A stretch of DNA of 64,000 bases, taken from Symbiotaphrina buchneri (lineage: Eukaryota > Ascomycota > Symbiotaphrinales > Symbiotaphrinaceae). Where the stretch lies: contig BCIG01000013.1 of NCBI GenBank assembly GCA_001599915.1, positions 372,001-436,000 of the forward strand, written 5' to 3'. Positions 24,960-35,386 of this stretch are shown piece by piece. Numbering within the stretch: the stretch's first letter is position 1; each line of letters opens with the position of its first letter. The position numbers and the translations under genes are program-made. The notes under the pieces are model-generated. The model did not search any database. It was given only the letters and a program-made list of their open reading frames with translations, and was not told where the DNA came from.

Positions 24960-25818
24960 GGTGAACGGTGTAGAGACTATGTCGTGAGCTTATCGAGGTA
25001 TTCCTGAGAAGCCAATGTCGAGCGGCGGTAGAGATATGACGACTGCAATCGCCAACTCGGCATACAACGACTGGGCGTTCGTGCAGGGTGACGACTTAAG
25101 GGGCGAGAGATGTGTCCGAATGTGCAACAAGCATGTTCGAGGTGACGCTTTGAAACTGGTGGTACCTGGTATACTGCGTATTCGGGCAAGTCGTAATAGA
25201 TTGGCGATCGGGGGTTTGTGCTGGCAGTCCTGCTTACCTACCACCTACCAGGTAGGTCTCTGAAGCTTTGGGGTGACGACGTAACCACCTTATGCTTCGG
25301 GCCGAGAAGGACGGGATGGATTGCTTGCTTCAACTGGCGAGCTGGTTCAAGCCTTATCAATCAAGAAAGTCTTACCTTAATCCCTTGGGCACAGGCCGGC
25401 GCCGGAGCTATCCCCTAACTGGCGTTAAACCCCACCCCTTTAAACGCCAGTGGTGTAGTCGCAAATCAGACGGATAACCTGGAATCCTAAGGTGACCTTA
25501 CTTACCTAAAAAGGTAGGCAGCTTTTTGTCTACTTCTGATAAGCAAGCTGCTCCCGCACCAGTCTACGGCCAATTTATGCGAGATGATATCAGATACCGT
25601 ACAGTAGTTGCATCTGGCAGTGCCGTATTTCCATTGTCGCCCGAACTCGCGCATCGCTAAATCACCATAATGTCACTGCCTAATGCGCCAAGAGATGTAA
25701 CCGCTGAAGGAGATCTCCCTGGTCGAACCGGTCTTTGGACCCATAAACGGTAGCGAACGATTCTATGTAAGCAGCTTCAACCTCTGCTTAGGACATCAAT
25801 GAGACGTCTGAACAACAA
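24960..25818. other. intergenic region between two minus-strand genes
   Basis: 859 bp with the MFS promoter on the left and the 3' flank of the epimerase on the right. TACC/GGTA motifs cluster at 25235-25260 and 25490-25525. No gene seen. Confidence 0.55.
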
Positions 25819-27046
25819 TCAGGCCTCGCCCGCCGCTTTCGCTGCATGCCCTTTGATCAAACCCGCCCTCTTCGCTTCAGAATCAACAATATCCGGAATC
25901 TCATCATCGAGGCTTCTGCCCTTTGGAGACCAACCGAGTATTTTCCTGGCTCGAATTGCTCTTGCCCTGGAATTGGCTCCCCAGGAAGCACCTGCGCCGG
26001 GAGACAACTTATTTGCTTCTTCGAAGGACAGTGAGACAACCTTGTCCGAGGGTATTAACCCTTTCTTGTATGCAGCGGTAGCCACTTTCTGCGAGATGTC
26101 TCCCCACACCTGCTCACGTCAGTCCTGGTTTTCAGCCTGAGTGGGAGCAGACCTACGTGCTCTCCGTGCTCGGCGAAGTAGTAACCTTCACTGCCCCACG
26201 TTGCTTTGCCTCCGCCTTGTATGGCTGCCTCGACAAGGCTGAGATAGACGTTGCTAAGGTCATGCACATGCACATTGGTCCAATAAGCCTCTCCCTTACC
26301 TACCTTCAATCCTTCCTTCTGTTCCAAAGTGCATCGTGCAAGCTCGTATACTTGGATGCTTCTTTGATTGCCGGGACCTCTGCCCGGACCATATATCGTC
26401 GGAGGGCAGACGATTGCGGTCTTGACTCGGTCACCCTGGGCCGTACCTGCGGCGAGAACAATCTTGTCGACATCTCGGTGGGGCGCAAAGTCCGGAAGAG
26501 AGGTCACCTCAGATACACCATCCCAATCGTCATATACCTTTGTCGAAGCCTCTCCAAAGATCTTGCGCTCGATGTCTGCGAAGAGAAGAATTCCGGTTCC
26601 TGAGGTATGAATCCAGTAGCCAGGTTGGTCCGGTTCATGTGCCGACAAGCCTTTGGTTATGGCCTCAGCTGCGACAACATGATCGGCATGAGCCCAGTCT
26701 AGAGTTTCATATAGGTGTTAGAAAACGCATGAGGCATTGGCTTTCTCGTGTACTGACGGCACACAATGTCTGCTTTTTTGCTCTCTTCTTCGATGAGGCT
26801 GGCGTCGTCCAGAGTACCATACACCAGCCGGACTTTGGGATATTGGGCAGCAAGGGCCGCCGCGCGGTCGGAATTGCGGACTAGGCAAGTGATTTCGCTT
26901 TCAAGCTCAGGATGAGCATGAAGGAGAGTATACAGGGCATCACCGCCAATGTATCCTGTGGTCCCGAGGCTTGTTGTATGTATAATTAGCTGAGAGCAAG
27001 GACGGAAGCCAGGAACTACGGCTTACGCGAATATCTTTGGGGCCAT
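25819..27046 (-). CDS. NAD(P)-binding epimerase/dehydratase-like protein
   Basis: Minus-strand exons 27046-27027, 26969-26758, 26698-26157 and 26109-25819 give 354 residues. The N-terminus is the Rossmann entry MAPKIFALGTTGYIGG with the GxxGxxG loop, placing it in the extended short-chain/NmrA-like epimerase group. A TSGTGIL segment takes the place of the catalytic Ser strand and PPTIYGPGRGPGN is a typical substrate-domain motif. The first exon codes for only six residues plus two bases, and the loop sequence is completed only after splicing. Fungal relatives are annotated as nucleoside-diphosphate-sugar epimerases without a known substrate. Introns are 57, 59 and 46 nt. No classical YxxxK pair is obvious to me, so activity is uncertain. 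Confidence 0.85.
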
Positions 27047-27601
27047 GATGAGTCTTCAACTTGTCAGTGTTTCGAAAGGGTATGGCAAGTCACAGGAATG
27101 TTGTATCGATGGAGAAGCTGCCAGATACAGGCTTTAGTGAAGCTACCCCGCCAATACTGCACGAACTACGTCAGCGTCTCCCAGCCGGATATCAATCACC
27201 ATTGGGAAACCCGGGCTGAAGAACCGCAAATTAAGGTATGCATGCTACCAGCACGATTAGATCATCTGGTTATACCTCTTGCAAAATTCACATTCACCAT
27301 CTCACTGGAGCAAATTGGATGTCAAGTACTTAGGTAGATCTTCAGAGCGGAATACATTCTAGAACAAGACAATTATCGTTATCGCTTGTAGTACCTCTTG
27401 TACCCATGCGACAATCTCCATTTCTTGTTGCTTTTGGCGAAGGGCAAGGGCAAGGACCACGGCAATCCGGGCGTTCGGGATCTCGGCTTATGCAGATGCC
27501 GATTGCCTCGCTAGTCTCCAGCACCAGGCATGAGCGCACACAAAGTTCAGAGGGCAATTATATTTAGCGAAATTAGGACTACCTTTTCAATAAGCAACAA
27601 C
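27047..27601. other. intergenic region upstream of tRNA-Gly
   Basis: 555 bp holding the epimerase promoter and the 5' flank of the tRNA. Nothing else is recognised. No clear upstream TATA box for Pol III could be fixed. Confidence 0.5.
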
Positions 27602-27757
27602 GCACTGGTGGTGTGAGTTCTTCTCCAAATCTTCATCCCACCAACAGCCTTCTAATTCATCAAAACAGTTAGTGGTAAAATCTGTCGTTGCCATACGTCC
27701 AATCATCTGATTGGCATGAATTCGACAGGCCCCGGGTTCGATTCCCGGCCAGTGCAT
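27602..27757 (+). tRNA. tRNA-Gly(GCC) with two introns, one in the D arm
   Basis: Acceptor strands GCACTGG (27602-27608) and CCAGTGC (27750-27756) pair in all seven positions, with discriminator A at 27757. The T arm is CCGGG/TTCGATT/CCCGG (27733-27749), giving an intact B box. The anticodon stem is TGTCG/CGACA with anticodon GCC at 27690-27692. A 28-nt insertion at 27694-27721 follows position 37, the standard place, and contains TGGCA that can pair with the anticodon TGCCA. A second insertion, 27613-27668 (56 nt), splits the D stem between positions 11 and 12: GTGAGT donor, CTAAT near the 3' end, CAG acceptor. Removing both leaves a 71-nt tRNA with a four-pair D stem. The insertion breaks the A box. 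Downstream, T7 at 27800-27806 can stop Pol III. Confidence 0.88.
27613..27668 (+). other. spliceosomal-like intron inside the tRNA-Gly D arm
   Basis: 56 nt beginning GTGAGTTC and ending AAAACAG, with TTCTAATTC about 19 nt before the acceptor. Length, donor, branch site and acceptor match the protein-gene introns of this window. Its ends are fixed by the tRNA: only this excision restores GTTT/AAAT pairing in the D stem. Confidence 0.7.
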
Positions 27758-27771
27758 TAATTCATCTGGCC

Positions 27772-27806
27772 CCAGTCTTAAGACTGGAGAATCCTGATCT
27801 TTTTTT
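27772..27806 (+). terminator. palindrome followed by T-run downstream of tRNA-Gly
   Basis: CCAGTCTTAAGACTGG at 27772-27787 is a perfect 16-nt palindrome, followed by T7 at 27800-27806. The T-run suffices as a Pol III terminator; the palindrome is not needed for Pol III and its role is unknown. Confidence 0.55.
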
Positions 27807-28210
27807 GCTTATTTTTCTTTTGGGCGTATGGGTGTTTGGCAATTGCTTTTTGAACCCGAACGCGCGAGATCTTTTCCTATGACATTCTGGGAGCCCTGGC
27901 TTTGTACGGTGTATATCCAAAGTCGAATATGGTAGAGCCAGAAGTATGAGGAAATATTATGGCTTGACTAAAGCAAAGTAGGAGGCGTAAGGGGGTGGGT
28001 TAAAGGGGTTCGTCGGTATCTGCCAGACTTGGCCTCTCACCGCCCGGGATCAACTATGTCATCATACCTTTGTACCCTCCCCGGAACCATGCACTTGTGT
28101 GGACACATTAAAGTCGTACGGAGCAAATCAATCTCCCTCCAGATTCAGCGCTTGAGATGTTCGCAGAGAACGGTGTCTAATATTTCGCCGCTGCATCAAC
28201 TCATAACGCG
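27807..28210. other. 5' flank of the inositol phosphatase gene
   Basis: 404 bp between the tRNA terminator and the next start codon; should contain a Pol II promoter. No other feature seen. Confidence 0.5.
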
Positions 28211-29527
28211 ATGGGCTCATCCCTGGAGCTATGTTTATTGACGTTCAATTGTGCTGCTACTCCAGTGGAGCCTGAGACCTTCGCATCAGCACTTTTGGAT
28301 GCTTTGCCTGGGCCCGGGCCCTTGCCGGACTTTCTCGTCCTGTCTTTGCAAGAAATTGCACCTATTCCCTATGCCTTCCTCGGCGGGTTTTTCCTCAATC
28401 AATTCCTCGACCGTTTCCGTCAAGCCATCCGCATCACATGCCACAAACGTGGTGTGGAGGAGACAAGCTTCCTGGAAGTCGTGACGAAGAATATCGGCAT
28501 GACCGCCCTGATGGTATTTGCGAGCCAGGATAAAGCAGAAGGGGTACGAGAGGTTGAAACAGCGGGAGTGGGAGTCGGGCTGCTGGGCATGGGGAATAAG
28601 GCGGCTGTCGGTGCACGCATAAAGTTCAATGCAGATGATACGCAGGGAAACAAGGTCGTGTTGCGACTCACCTTCGTGGCGGCACATTTGGCGGCGATGG
28701 AGGACGGGCTTGAAAAGAGAAACGAAGACTGGAAGACCATTATGCAAGACCTCGTTTTCGCAAGAGCAGGCCCAAACCCCAGCAACGCCTTAATCGAGGG
28801 TGACGACGGTGAAGAGGCGCCGCTCCTAAGACCTGGTGATGATGCAGACCAGGGACCACATGGGGTATATACCAATACAGATTACGCCTTCCTCCTGGGC
28901 GACTTGAACTACCGCACCAATACAGAGAAGCCCTCTCCGACGCAACACGAGACATTTCCACAACCTCAAAACGACGCCGCGCATCCGCAGCATTACCAAG
29001 CCTTGCTAAAGGAGGATCAACTCACCAAGGAGCGCAGCGCTGGACGTACTATGCACGGCTTCGAAGAAGCACCAATTGACTTCCCACCCACGTATAAATA
29101 TGCGATGCAGTCTCCGTCGGATGATTCGACAGAGTGGGTGTGGGCCAAACACCGCTGGCCAAGCTGGTGTGACCGGATCTTGTATCTTGACCTGCCTCGG
29201 TCTCACAAGGACAAGATGCAGATCCACACATACAAGGCCCTCCCATTCATACCGACCTCCGACCACCGGCCCGTCGCACTCTCATTGTCTTTACCAGCGG
29301 CTCCAGTCTCTACCACATCACTTTCCGAAGAAGATCCCAGAATCAACCCTCCCTTCCAGATCGATCCCCATTGGCGAACCAAGAGATCTCGAGCCCGGGC
29401 AGAGGAGATTATAGTCGGTATACTGGCCTACCTGGGCCTTACATGGGAAGGCAATGGGATTCTACTTGCCCTACTGGCCGGGACGTGGGGTGGATGGCTT
29501 CTCACGAGGTCACTGCGGCAGGAATAG
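28211..29527 (+). CDS. tail-anchored inositol polyphosphate 5-phosphatase (INP54-like)
   Basis: A single exon of 438 codons. The IPPc catalytic domain fills residues 1-360, with LQEIA (46-50), the Gly-rich GNKAAV (128-133), FVAAHLAA (155-162), LGDLNYR (229-235), WPSWCDRI (316-323) and SDHRPV (350-355). These supply the Mg-binding and catalytic Asp, Asn and His residues, so an active enzyme that removes the 5-phosphate from PI(4,5)P2 is expected. Residues about 405-434 form a hydrophobic helix next to a basic stretch (RTKRSRARAEE) and only a few residues follow, the layout of a tail anchor as in yeast Inp54 at the ER. No intron is needed. The VPS34 gene elsewhere in the window shares the phosphoinositide theme but not the locus. 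Confidence 0.9.
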   Translation: MGSSLELCLLTFNCAATPVEPETFASALLDALPGPGPLPDFLVLSLQEIAPIPYAFLGGFFLNQFLDRFRQAIRITCHKRGVEETSFLEVVTKNIGMTALMVFASQDKAEGVREVETAGVGVGLLGMGNKAAVGARIKFNADDTQGNKVVLRLTFVAAHLAAMEDGLEKRNEDWKTIMQDLVFARAGPNPSNALIEGDDGEEAPLLRPGDDADQGPHGVYTNTDYAFLLGDLNYRTNTEKPSPTQHETFPQPQNDAAHPQHYQALLKEDQLTKERSAGRTMHGFEEAPIDFPPTYKYAMQSPSDDSTEWVWAKHRWPSWCDRILYLDLPRSHKDKMQIHTYKALPFIPTSDHRPVALSLSLPAAPVSTTSLSEEDPRINPPFQIDPHWRTKRSRARAEEIIVGILAYLGLTWEGNGILLALLAGTWGGWLLTRSLRQE

Positions 29528-29927
29528 CTTTCCATCCCCCGGTTTTTGTTCGTGTTGACTCTGAAGTAAAGGATGATACCCTCGATTGGAAGTTTTTTCT
29601 AGTGCCGTTTCCCTTGTAAACTAGGTACTTAATGGTTCTCATTCGTCTGCTTCAAGGCGTTCGGATTTTTCGCGGGCGAGGGAATGAGGGAGTCGGAAGG
29701 GATAGCACACATACACTTGACTATCTGAGAATACTCGGTGGTTACACACTCGAATTAATGTTAATGACTAGTTGCTAGACGTCTAGAATCAAAGAACGAC
29801 GCTCCAGCTGCAACCGCAATTTGACAGACCCGAATTTCATAACTCCGCCTATAAGTCCCAGAGTCCCATACCACACGCTCGATCGATCTTCCACATCTTT
29901 GAAGATTTAATTACCACCGTCAAACCC
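29528..29927. other. convergent intergenic region
   Basis: 400 bp holding two 3' flanks. Nothing else is seen. Confidence 0.6.
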
Positions 29928-31093
29928 TTACTGCTCCTCCTTCTCCTCGGTTGAGGTAACAGCCACGTCCTCGTACTGAGGAGGCTCATCACCACCCGCC
30001 AAGGACTTTTCATCTACCTCTTGCGGGACACGTGCGTAGGGGCCTCTCTTGCCCCCTCGGAATAACTTGATCCACAGATAGGCAATGAGACGACCAACCA
30101 GCATACCCACAATACTAGCAGTCATCCCTGCAATAATGCCGATTGAGATGGGGATGAGCACATGGACGGTGATGCGATGGATGAAACCCATGACTGCTCT
30201 AAGACCACCCTGATGATGACGATGAGAATGGTGGCCATGGCGGTGGGCACCTGGTTCCCCAGATTCATGATGGCCGTTAGGACGAGCGTGACCCTTTGGT
30301 CCTTTTCCATGGCCCTTGCGACCGGCTCCATGAAAGCCATCTTTGTGGGGTCCGTGGCAACCCTTGAGAGGGAACTTGAAGTTGTGGAACTTGCCACGAA
30401 GCATACCACGCCACTTGCATAGTAGGGTTGTGCAATCCTTCCCTTCTCCAACTCGTCCTTCCTCGCTGGGACTGGACGGGCTGGGAAGTGCGTCAACGCC
30501 GATAATGAAGACTTTCCCGTCGACAGACTTGATTAAATGAATGTCGACAGTTTGCAACTGGACGTCTTGATCCTCAACGGCGTCAATGGTGAATCGGATA
30601 GGGACAAGAGAATCGGACGAGTCCCTGGCTAGCTGCTCGCGACGGAGTTCGAGAGTGTAAGAAAGTCTGAGAGGCTCCGAGCTCAGGTCCGATGATGCAA
30701 TCTGCGGTGCGAAGAGAGGTTGAGGGATGGCAAGATTAGGAGGATAGAATGGCTCTCCATTTAAGTTGAGTACTCCGGGAGATGATGGATCAATACTGAA
30801 GTTGAGAAACTAGATAACGACGTATTAGACAGACCGTCCAGGAATGAGATATTGACGGGACTCACCAAGGAGTTCGAGATATCTGAGGTCCAGGTCTGGC
30901 GGCCGTTTGAGGTTGACTCGGCGAATAGGCAACCAGGACAGTCAAGATGCAAGACTCGACTGTACGGGTCCACCAAGCCCGCGGTGACGGTGTGAGCTTC
31001 CTCGACGCTGGCGCCGTCGACAGTCGGAGGGATCAGGAAACCCCTCGCGGTTGAGCCAAGCGCACCGACGATGGCCAACGAGCGTAACCACAT
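29928..31093 (-). CDS. secretory membrane protein with histidine-rich loop (DUF7728-like)
   Basis: Minus-strand exons 31093-30866 and 30809-29928 give 369 residues. A signal peptide (MWLRSLAIVGALGSTARG) starts the protein. The extracytosolic or lumenal part contains a CPGC pair near residues 52-55 and two more cysteines in the DCTTLLCKWRG segment. Between about residues 228 and 275 there are 14 histidines with Gly and Lys (GAHRHGHHSHRHH). One transmembrane helix follows at about 290-322, with a cytosolic tail bearing PPQYEDV and a Glu-rich end. The overall plan is that of a fungal family catalogued as DUF7728, function unknown. The His cluster could bind metal, which is inference. Confidence 0.85.
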
Positions 31094-31888
31094 GATTGAA
31101 ACGGCGAGATAATCCCGCGCGTATCTGAAACGTCTACTGTTAGAAAAAGTGTCGGGTTAGGACGCAGTGATGCAGTTAATTAAGAAGTACGGGGTCGCAA
31201 GAAGAGGGAAGTTGATGGAAGGCAACAAGGATCGAAGGAGACGAAGGAGGGCCCGGACCGATGAGGTTATCCGCATGACGCCGCGTAAGCCGCCACGCTA
31301 ACACGTTGTCGGCTCGTCAGGCACCACCCCCTCGTCTGTTTTACACAGTGTACGGACGGGTACAAATACGCTGTATCTTACTTCGTACCATGAATACTAC
31401 AAATCACCACCATAACTACAGAACAGAGTAGCTTCAGCATCATCATACTGAATTGACGGGATCACATTCCGACAGCGTCAAAATCATTAGGTGTACTTCA
31501 GCTCCATTACCGCTCCGAATATATGAGCAGCTTTTCTACAAAGTGCTGGTGTATTAATATCCATTTTAAAGCAACTGTTGATTTGTATCTCGCTTGCCAG
31601 CAAAGCGACCATCTCCCCCTGAGGTCGTTATTGAAGTTCGTCTCTTAACAGAACACTGCATTATTTTTTAAAGGAAAGCTCCCACTAATGCAATAGTTCT
31701 TATCCCGCCCGGATGCCCTGGATACAAGTGTGAAAGCAATGCTCAGGTATTGCTTTTTTCGCCATAGAAATGCAGCAAAGACGCCAAAGAAATGCATCCA
31801 AGCGAGATGTACGCTGAACATGCGAACTCGACTGCTCCCCCTCAACCCCCTTTCAATCGTGCAATGAACCCCAACAGTACTGATTTGG
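31094..31888. other. intergenic region between two minus-strand genes
   Basis: 795 bp with the promoter of the DUF7728-like gene at the left end. No gene or RNA recognised. Confidence 0.55.
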
Positions 31889-33254
31889 TCAGCTGTAGCG
31901 GTGGTCCTTTGCCAGTAACAGCGAGAGTTGACTCTTGGACCGTTGAAGTAAAGCACCTGGGGCCTGGTCGTCCTTGGATCCGGGTGTCTCAACAATACCT
32001 TCAGCGGAAGGTTCAGTCAAGGATCCAGCGGATGCGACACTAGATTTCCCTTTCCCAATTGAGAGCGAAGAGGGTGGCCGTGCAGAAACTGTACTTTCGG
32101 AAGTGTTTCTCACACCGAGAGGACCAGCTCCTGTGCTATGCCTAGCAGAGTTCGCATTTAGTGCTCCGGATGAGGAAACTCGAAGATGGTCCTGGAACTT
32201 CGAACGGAAGTCATCCTCGACGAGCGTATCTTTGTCAGATGGGAGCTCCTCCGAGAATCGGCTCTGACGTGCACCTCGATCTGCTCCTGCTAGCTGCTTG
32301 CCCTCACGTCCTGTGCATTTGGAAGACCCGCCTTGTACAGCCCGACCTTTTCCATATGATCCACTTCGGCCTTGGTTCATGGAGATCCGCTGTTCCGCAA
32401 GGTCCTCAGACGATCTTTGTTGATTTTTGGCTGCAGCAGCTAGGCTTGATGGCTGAGCATCGTCAGACGCTGCCCTTGTCGTGTCGCTGTCTTCCAAGAC
32501 TCCTTGAATGGCTGTATCCTTCTCTGCCTCCGGCGAATTATCTGATCGCTGTTGCAGCCCATCGTCATGACCACGCAGTGTAATTGGTGGTTCGGTAGGT
32601 GCGTAGTGTCGTAACACAGGCCCCGGAGACGATATGCGTGCTGTCTTCGAAGTCTCACTCCGGTTACTTGATCCCCGTTTCTTTAGTATCGGTGCAAGCG
32701 GGCTGGCTCTTGCCTCAGTCCTGGACGAGGTGGGCCGAGAAATGGTGGTAGCCGAAGAACTAGTACTTGGGGTTTGTGATCCGACTTGCTGAGCGGCAGA
32801 AGAGGCATCCGCCTGTGGTTTGAAACATAAGTAAGTGCCGCTTCAAAGATCAGACGCATGACTCACAGTTTCTGAGGCTTCATTACTGTACTTAAGCTGA
32901 GGAGTCCTCCAAGAAGCAGCGGTGGTACCGTTTCGGCCCTCGGATATTGATATGAAGACTCGGGCAATAGCAGATCCGGTAATACTCCTTTGTACACGGT
33001 CACAGCCAAGAATCCTCCAGAAAAGGTTCTCCAGCCGTCTGCCTACGCCGTCTTGAAGTACGGCCTTGTTCGTAGTGTAGACTGGGCACGAGCGAATGCG
33101 AATCAGCTTTTGCCCATTGCAGTCATCTTTCCGATGGGACTGTACCTCTCCACAAGCGATAGATATCCTCCAGAAGCACGTTGTCAATGGAGCTGATGTT
33201 CTCGGTCACAGCGCTCGTGCTTGTAACAATGCCTTTGGGCAGGTTCGCCGTCAT
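31889..33254 (-). CDS. areA GATA-like domain protein (DUF1752 with DUF3295-like tail)
   Basis: Minus-strand exons 33254-33146, 33081-32867 and 32812-31889 give 415 residues. The domain LWRVYTTNKAVLQDGVGRRLENLFWRI, split by the first intron, is the short region found at the N-terminus of AreA-type nitrogen regulators and several other fungal proteins. No GATA zinc finger (CxxC pairs) is present, so DNA binding by this route is not expected. The middle is Ser/Thr/Arg-rich and disordered, with PLAPILKKRGSSNR. The C-terminus ends in SKSQLSLLLAKDHRYS, like the end block of DUF3295 proteins. Its role is unknown; TOR or nitrogen signalling would be a guess from the shared domain. The start codon is the first ATG upstream of the domain in frame. 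Confidence 0.82.
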
Positions 33255-35386
33255 GTCTGCAGTCGCGCAGCTGACGGACCTGCAGATGCCCCAACAGCGG
33301 CAGTCATGGATAGTAACAAATCACGCTTTTCAATCGAGAGTTTCAGGGTTGCTTGCACGACTTTGAAAGATTTCGGCCTGAGTGGCTCCGGGGAGTGGAT
33401 TGATGATGTGTACTTCAGATCTTGCGGAACGCTTTGACGGTGTAACGCATTCGTGCTGGATAGGGCCAGACCCGTGCTTCAACACGTCGCGACGCAATTG
33501 CAGAGCTACAGTTCAGTGACTGGCACCGGAGTTAGTGAATACATGATGGGAATCTAGAGTGATAAGAGCTTGCCCGCGTTATGGCCGACAATGGCTCAGC
33601 AGTGGACCACTGGAGTATCTGGTGGTTGAAACGCTTGCAACAAACGATTATGCTGTAGTTGGTAGGCGCATTCCATTTTTACCGGATGTTTCGCAACTTT
33701 TTGTGGAGCTTCACGGCGGGCCCAGGCCCAAAGGAAACGCCGCCACCCACGCGACAGAGCGGGCGCCGTTGTGGGATTTTAGCACCATGCATCCATCCTT
33801 GTTCCTTGTGCTAGCAAGCCTTGGGCGCACAATTAATACCATAATGATAACAGTCTAACTTAAGGTACGCCTACAATACGATACTGGCTGTTGGAGTTGT
33901 TGTATCAGAAAGTACGAAGCACGCTGAACGCATCTGCTCAGGGGTACCTAACTCGTATCAATTCACTTTGGATCGCCTGTGGCAGCAATTATTCCCCTTG
34001 ATCCCTGGCCCCCATCGATCTTCTTAGCTTCTAGGGTCCCTATCTGACATGTGGAACGCGCCTTACCGCCGATCTCGAGCTTCTACGGTAGTCCTAGCTT
34101 GCCTCGCTTCCCACCTAGGCAGGTAAGCAGTCCTAAATAATGCACCACCCTTCGGACAACATTGATAAGTTACCAGGTACACGGTGTAAATCAATGATCA
34201 ATCCATCAATTTCGCATTTCCTTGTTCGGTGGATCAAACCGACCGGTGGATGACAGCCTTTCATATCCTCACATGGCGTGCTTTTCCCTTTTTTTGAGGC
34301 TGCACGAAGCACTTGCCCCCCAGATGCGTACACATCACACCAACATGGCCTGCATGTGATAACTTCTTGTTCCCTCCTTGTGTTGATCTCTTCACTCTCG
34401 CCCCCTGCCGGGAATTCACGGTGGGAAACAATAGGAGTCTCGGTTCGCCTTTCTTGGACGTGTCTCCGCTTGCACGCTCTCACATGCCTCCTGCTCCTGT
34501 CACATTGAACAATTAATACCTTACGCCAAGGGACTTTAGGCCGGACTGATAGAGCTCGCACAGACCCTAGGTGTCATCACATGCTTCCCTGCATGCGTCA
34601 CAACAACCCCATCCAATAATGGCCTTTTTCACTTGGTGTGGACATAACCATTGTGTGTACCGTCGCAGAATGTATATAACCTGTTATCTCCTCTACCCTT
34701 TCTATTTTCCCAGGTGATTCCCTCGTCAGCCCCTTGACAAACCACTCGGACAATCTCGTTGGACCATGACCGGTCGAGGACGACGTACGAGGTCTTTATA
34801 GCTCACTCCTAAAGATCACGTCGCCTACGACTCTATTACAAGGACAGATCATTGGAGAGAACCATACTGAGACCGGGCACGGCAGATGGTCTCGGTGGGA
34901 GAATTCTGGAAGAGTACGCGATGATAACCTTTGAAAAACCGGCGTCGATTCCGGCCTCATAGTCGTACGCATTCTCTCCTCTTATGAGGATATGCAATGA
35001 AATGTCATTCATCCAACCTCTCCTTTCTCGTTGGGTGCTGGAAAAACCTATCTTAGGCACTGGACTTCATCACGTCCAATCAATCGATTAGTAACACCTG
35101 CGGACCGGACTTACTTTTCTGCATGAGGGCAACCTCTACTGATCGTAGCCCGGAGTCTTGATGCAGCTACTAGCTCCTCAAAAATTACTTGCCGTGGAGA
35201 GTTGACTCCCACGGCCTGGACCTTCGAGTCAGCAGAAGGGGGGAGGAACTACAACCTCAGGCTAACAAGGAAAGTGCAAGAAACTTCAAATTACCCAGCT
35301 TCGTCCCAAAAGCAGTCATCCAGCCGAAGTACATTGTGCGTAGAGCCTAGTCTTTGTCCGCAATACGCCTCCAAATATATCTCATC
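33255..35386. other. long divergent intergenic region
   Basis: 2.1 kb between two divergent starts. No convincing coding frame or RNA gene. Short TACC/GGTA motifs occur near 33853 and 33942. An ATG-rich leader may precede the peptidase gene. Confidence 0.5.

Noticed and set aside
27602-27757. tRNA-Gly as a simple pseudogene with random insertion
   Set aside because: All stems pair perfectly, the 37/38 intron keeps anticodon pairing, and the D-arm insertion has precise splice signals whose removal restores the stem. Decay would not be expected to leave this.
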